DNA of 64,000 bases from an uncultured Oceanospirillaceae bacterium. Its GTDB lineage: Bacteria; Pseudomonadota; Gammaproteobacteria; Pseudomonadales; Balneatricaceae. Below the pieces are notes generated by a model. The model was not told the DNA's origin. It worked only from the letters and a program-made list of their open reading frames with translations, and did not search any database. The first letter of the stretch is position 1, and each line of letters starts with the position of its first letter. The stretch covers positions 1 to 64,000 of the forward strand of contig CAKZPE010000019.1 in NCBI GenBank assembly GCA_937138495.1. Reading direction: 5' to 3'. Below are positions 62,866 to 64,000 of this stretch, piece after piece. The position numbers and the translations under genes are program-made.

Positions 62866-63954
62866 TTAGCCGACAAAAAATGAATTTTGGACAGGCATAA
62901 CCGTTTTGGTATCAACCCCCAGGGTTTGTGCTGCATGAAATGGCCAGTAAGGATCGCGTAGCATTTCACGTCCTAGCAGGGCGATATCGGCTTGTCCGCT
63001 GGCGATAATATTTTCAGCCTGTTTTGGGTCGGTAATCGTCCCTACCGCCATTGTCTTAATACCGGCACCTTCTCTGATATCGGCAGCAAGTCCGATCTGA
63101 TCGGCATTTCTGTTACCAAGTGAACTGCGGGAAGCTGGACTGGCGCCTCCTGCACTGCAGTCGATGATATCCACGCCGAGTGCTTTAAGGTTCCTGGCCA
63201 TTTCAATGTTATCCTGAATACTCAGCCCCTGATCGTCCCAGTCGGCTGCAGATAACCGAACGGCTAACGGCAAATTCTCCGGCCAGACATTCCGGACTTT
63301 TCTGGTCGTTTCCAGCAGCATCCTGGCCCTGTTCTCAAAACTGCCGCCGTACTGGTCATTCCGGTTGTTGGCCAGAGGTGTGAAGAAACTGTGCAGCAGG
63401 TAGCCATGAGCCGCGTGAATTTCCAGCAGTTTATAACCTGCTGCCAAAGAGCGCTTTGCGGCTTCTGCAAACTGATTCTGCGTCTGTTCTATTTCCTGTA
63501 ACGTCATCATTTTCGGTGTTTTCCACAGCCTGATACCGTCGCTGTCGAAAGGCTGGTCTCCCGCGGCAATGGTTTCATAGCCGCCTTCATGAGTGTGCAG
63601 ATGCTGGCCACCATCCCAGGGTTTGGCTGCACTGCCTTTACGGCCTGCATGGGCAATCTGAATACCCGGCACAGCCCCGTGTTCTCTCATGAAACCTGTG
63701 ACCGGAATCAGTGCTTCAACCTGATCATCGTTCCAGATCCCTGCGCAGCCGGGGGTGATACGTCCCTGTGCGGTAATAGCGGTTGCCTCAGACATAATCA
63801 GCCCGGCTCCGCCGACGGCTCTGGATCCGAGATGAACCATATGCCAGTCGGTGGCAATGCCATCGGTAGAGCTGTACTGGCACATGGGGGAGACACCTAT
63901 CCGGTTTCTGAATGTGACATCTTTTATAGTTAAGGGTGAAAAAAGCTGAGACAT
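62866..63954 (-). CDS. NADH:flavin oxidoreductase, Old Yellow Enzyme (YqjM/XenA class)
   Basis: The 362-residue TIM-barrel FMN enzyme has the YqjM-class start (SPLTIKDVTFRNRIGVSPMCQYSSTDG), with the redox-sensing Cys in MCQYS, IQIAHAGRKGSA and the substrate-binding HAAHGYLLHSFFTPLANNR, and DIALLGREMLRDPYWP at the end. It reduces alpha,beta-unsaturated carbonyls or nitro compounds with NAD(P)H. It is monocistronic, convergent with the norE/F pair. Confidence 0.92.
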   Translation of the reverse strand: MSQLFSPLTIKDVTFRNRIGVSPMCQYSSTDGIATDWHMVHLGSRAVGGAGLIMSEATAITAQGRITPGCAGIWNDDQVEALIPVTGFMREHGAVPGIQIAHAGRKGSAAKPWDGGQHLHTHEGGYETIAAGDQPFDSDGIRLWKTPKMMTLQEIEQTQNQFAEAAKRSLAAGYKLLEIHAAHGYLLHSFFTPLANNRNDQYGGSFENRARMLLETTRKVRNVWPENLPLAVRLSAADWDDQGLSIQDNIEMARNLKALGVDIIDCSAGGASPASRSSLGNRNADQIGLAADIREGAGIKTMAVGTITDPKQAENIIASGQADIALLGREMLRDPYWPFHAAQTLGVDTKTVMPVQNSFFVG

Positions 63955-64000
63955 GGTCAGTTCCTTGTTGTGAGCCGTTTAGCGTAAGAGGGATGTGCTG

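Overview
The window looks like chromosome from a marine, motile, respiring gammaproteobacterium, most likely an Oceanospirillales-type organism. This is inferred from the gene mix (TctA and TRAP/ProX solute capture, an AcuI-type reductase, a large Ca2+-binding type I secreted adhesin, many chemoreceptors and c-di-GMP proteins, Fec-type iron signalling, norE/norF-like genes) and from moderate G+C with gammaproteobacterial-style ribosome binding sites. No rRNA, tRNA or CRISPR array was seen. Family calls come from reading the translations; no database search was run.

Layout. 1-3.3 kb: end of a tctA permease, a class II aldolase, a drug/metabolite exporter. 3.4-12.7 kb: signalling block with a diheme peroxidase translationally coupled to a diguanylate cyclase, two chemoreceptors and a TrmK-type tRNA methyltransferase. 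12.7-18 kb: a glutathione transferase, then an AT-rich island (a protein of unknown family, a methyltransferase and a tyrosine recombinase), then a degenerate HD-GYP protein. 18.2-22.7 kb: Fur-box-preceded ECF sigma / FecR / TonB-receptor cassette. 22.8-24.7 kb: a copper-only-like SOD, a dead DUF350 remnant and a K+ channel. 25.3-31.6 kb: a 2087-residue LapA-like adhesin with 15 tandem 93-residue repeats. 31.7-33.6 kb: an SDR and a polyamine-type binding protein. 33.7-41.2 kb: response regulator, histidine kinase, DUF418, RND adaptor and RND pump in one direction. 41.5-45.6 kb: LysM-FecR protein plus CHASE2-GGDEF-EAL protein. 45.8-57 kb: solute-binding proteins, GntR/acuI, threonine aldolase, MATE, LysR, SDR and quinone reductase. 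57.1-61.4 kb: ankyrin / PepSY-flavoreductase / DUF2271 operon with a Fur box. 61.6-64 kb: norE/norF-like pair with a DNR/FNR-type box, and an Old Yellow Enzyme.

The most unusual structure is at 13598-15744. A perfect 20-bp inverted repeat brackets two convergent genes, and each repeat copy supplies the ribosome binding site and start region of the gene next to it. A tyrosine recombinase with all catalytic residues ends 8 bp outside the right repeat. This has the architecture of an invertible two-gene switch: flipping the segment would exchange which gene follows the left-hand promoter and which follows the recombinase.

A second theme is c-di-GMP and surface attachment: one intact diguanylate cyclase with an I-site, one degenerate-GGDEF/intact-EAL protein, one HD-GYP protein lacking its HD pair, and an adhesin carrying a LapG-type cleavage motif. 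A third is iron and redox: two Fur-box loci, one with a predicted covalent-flavin motif.
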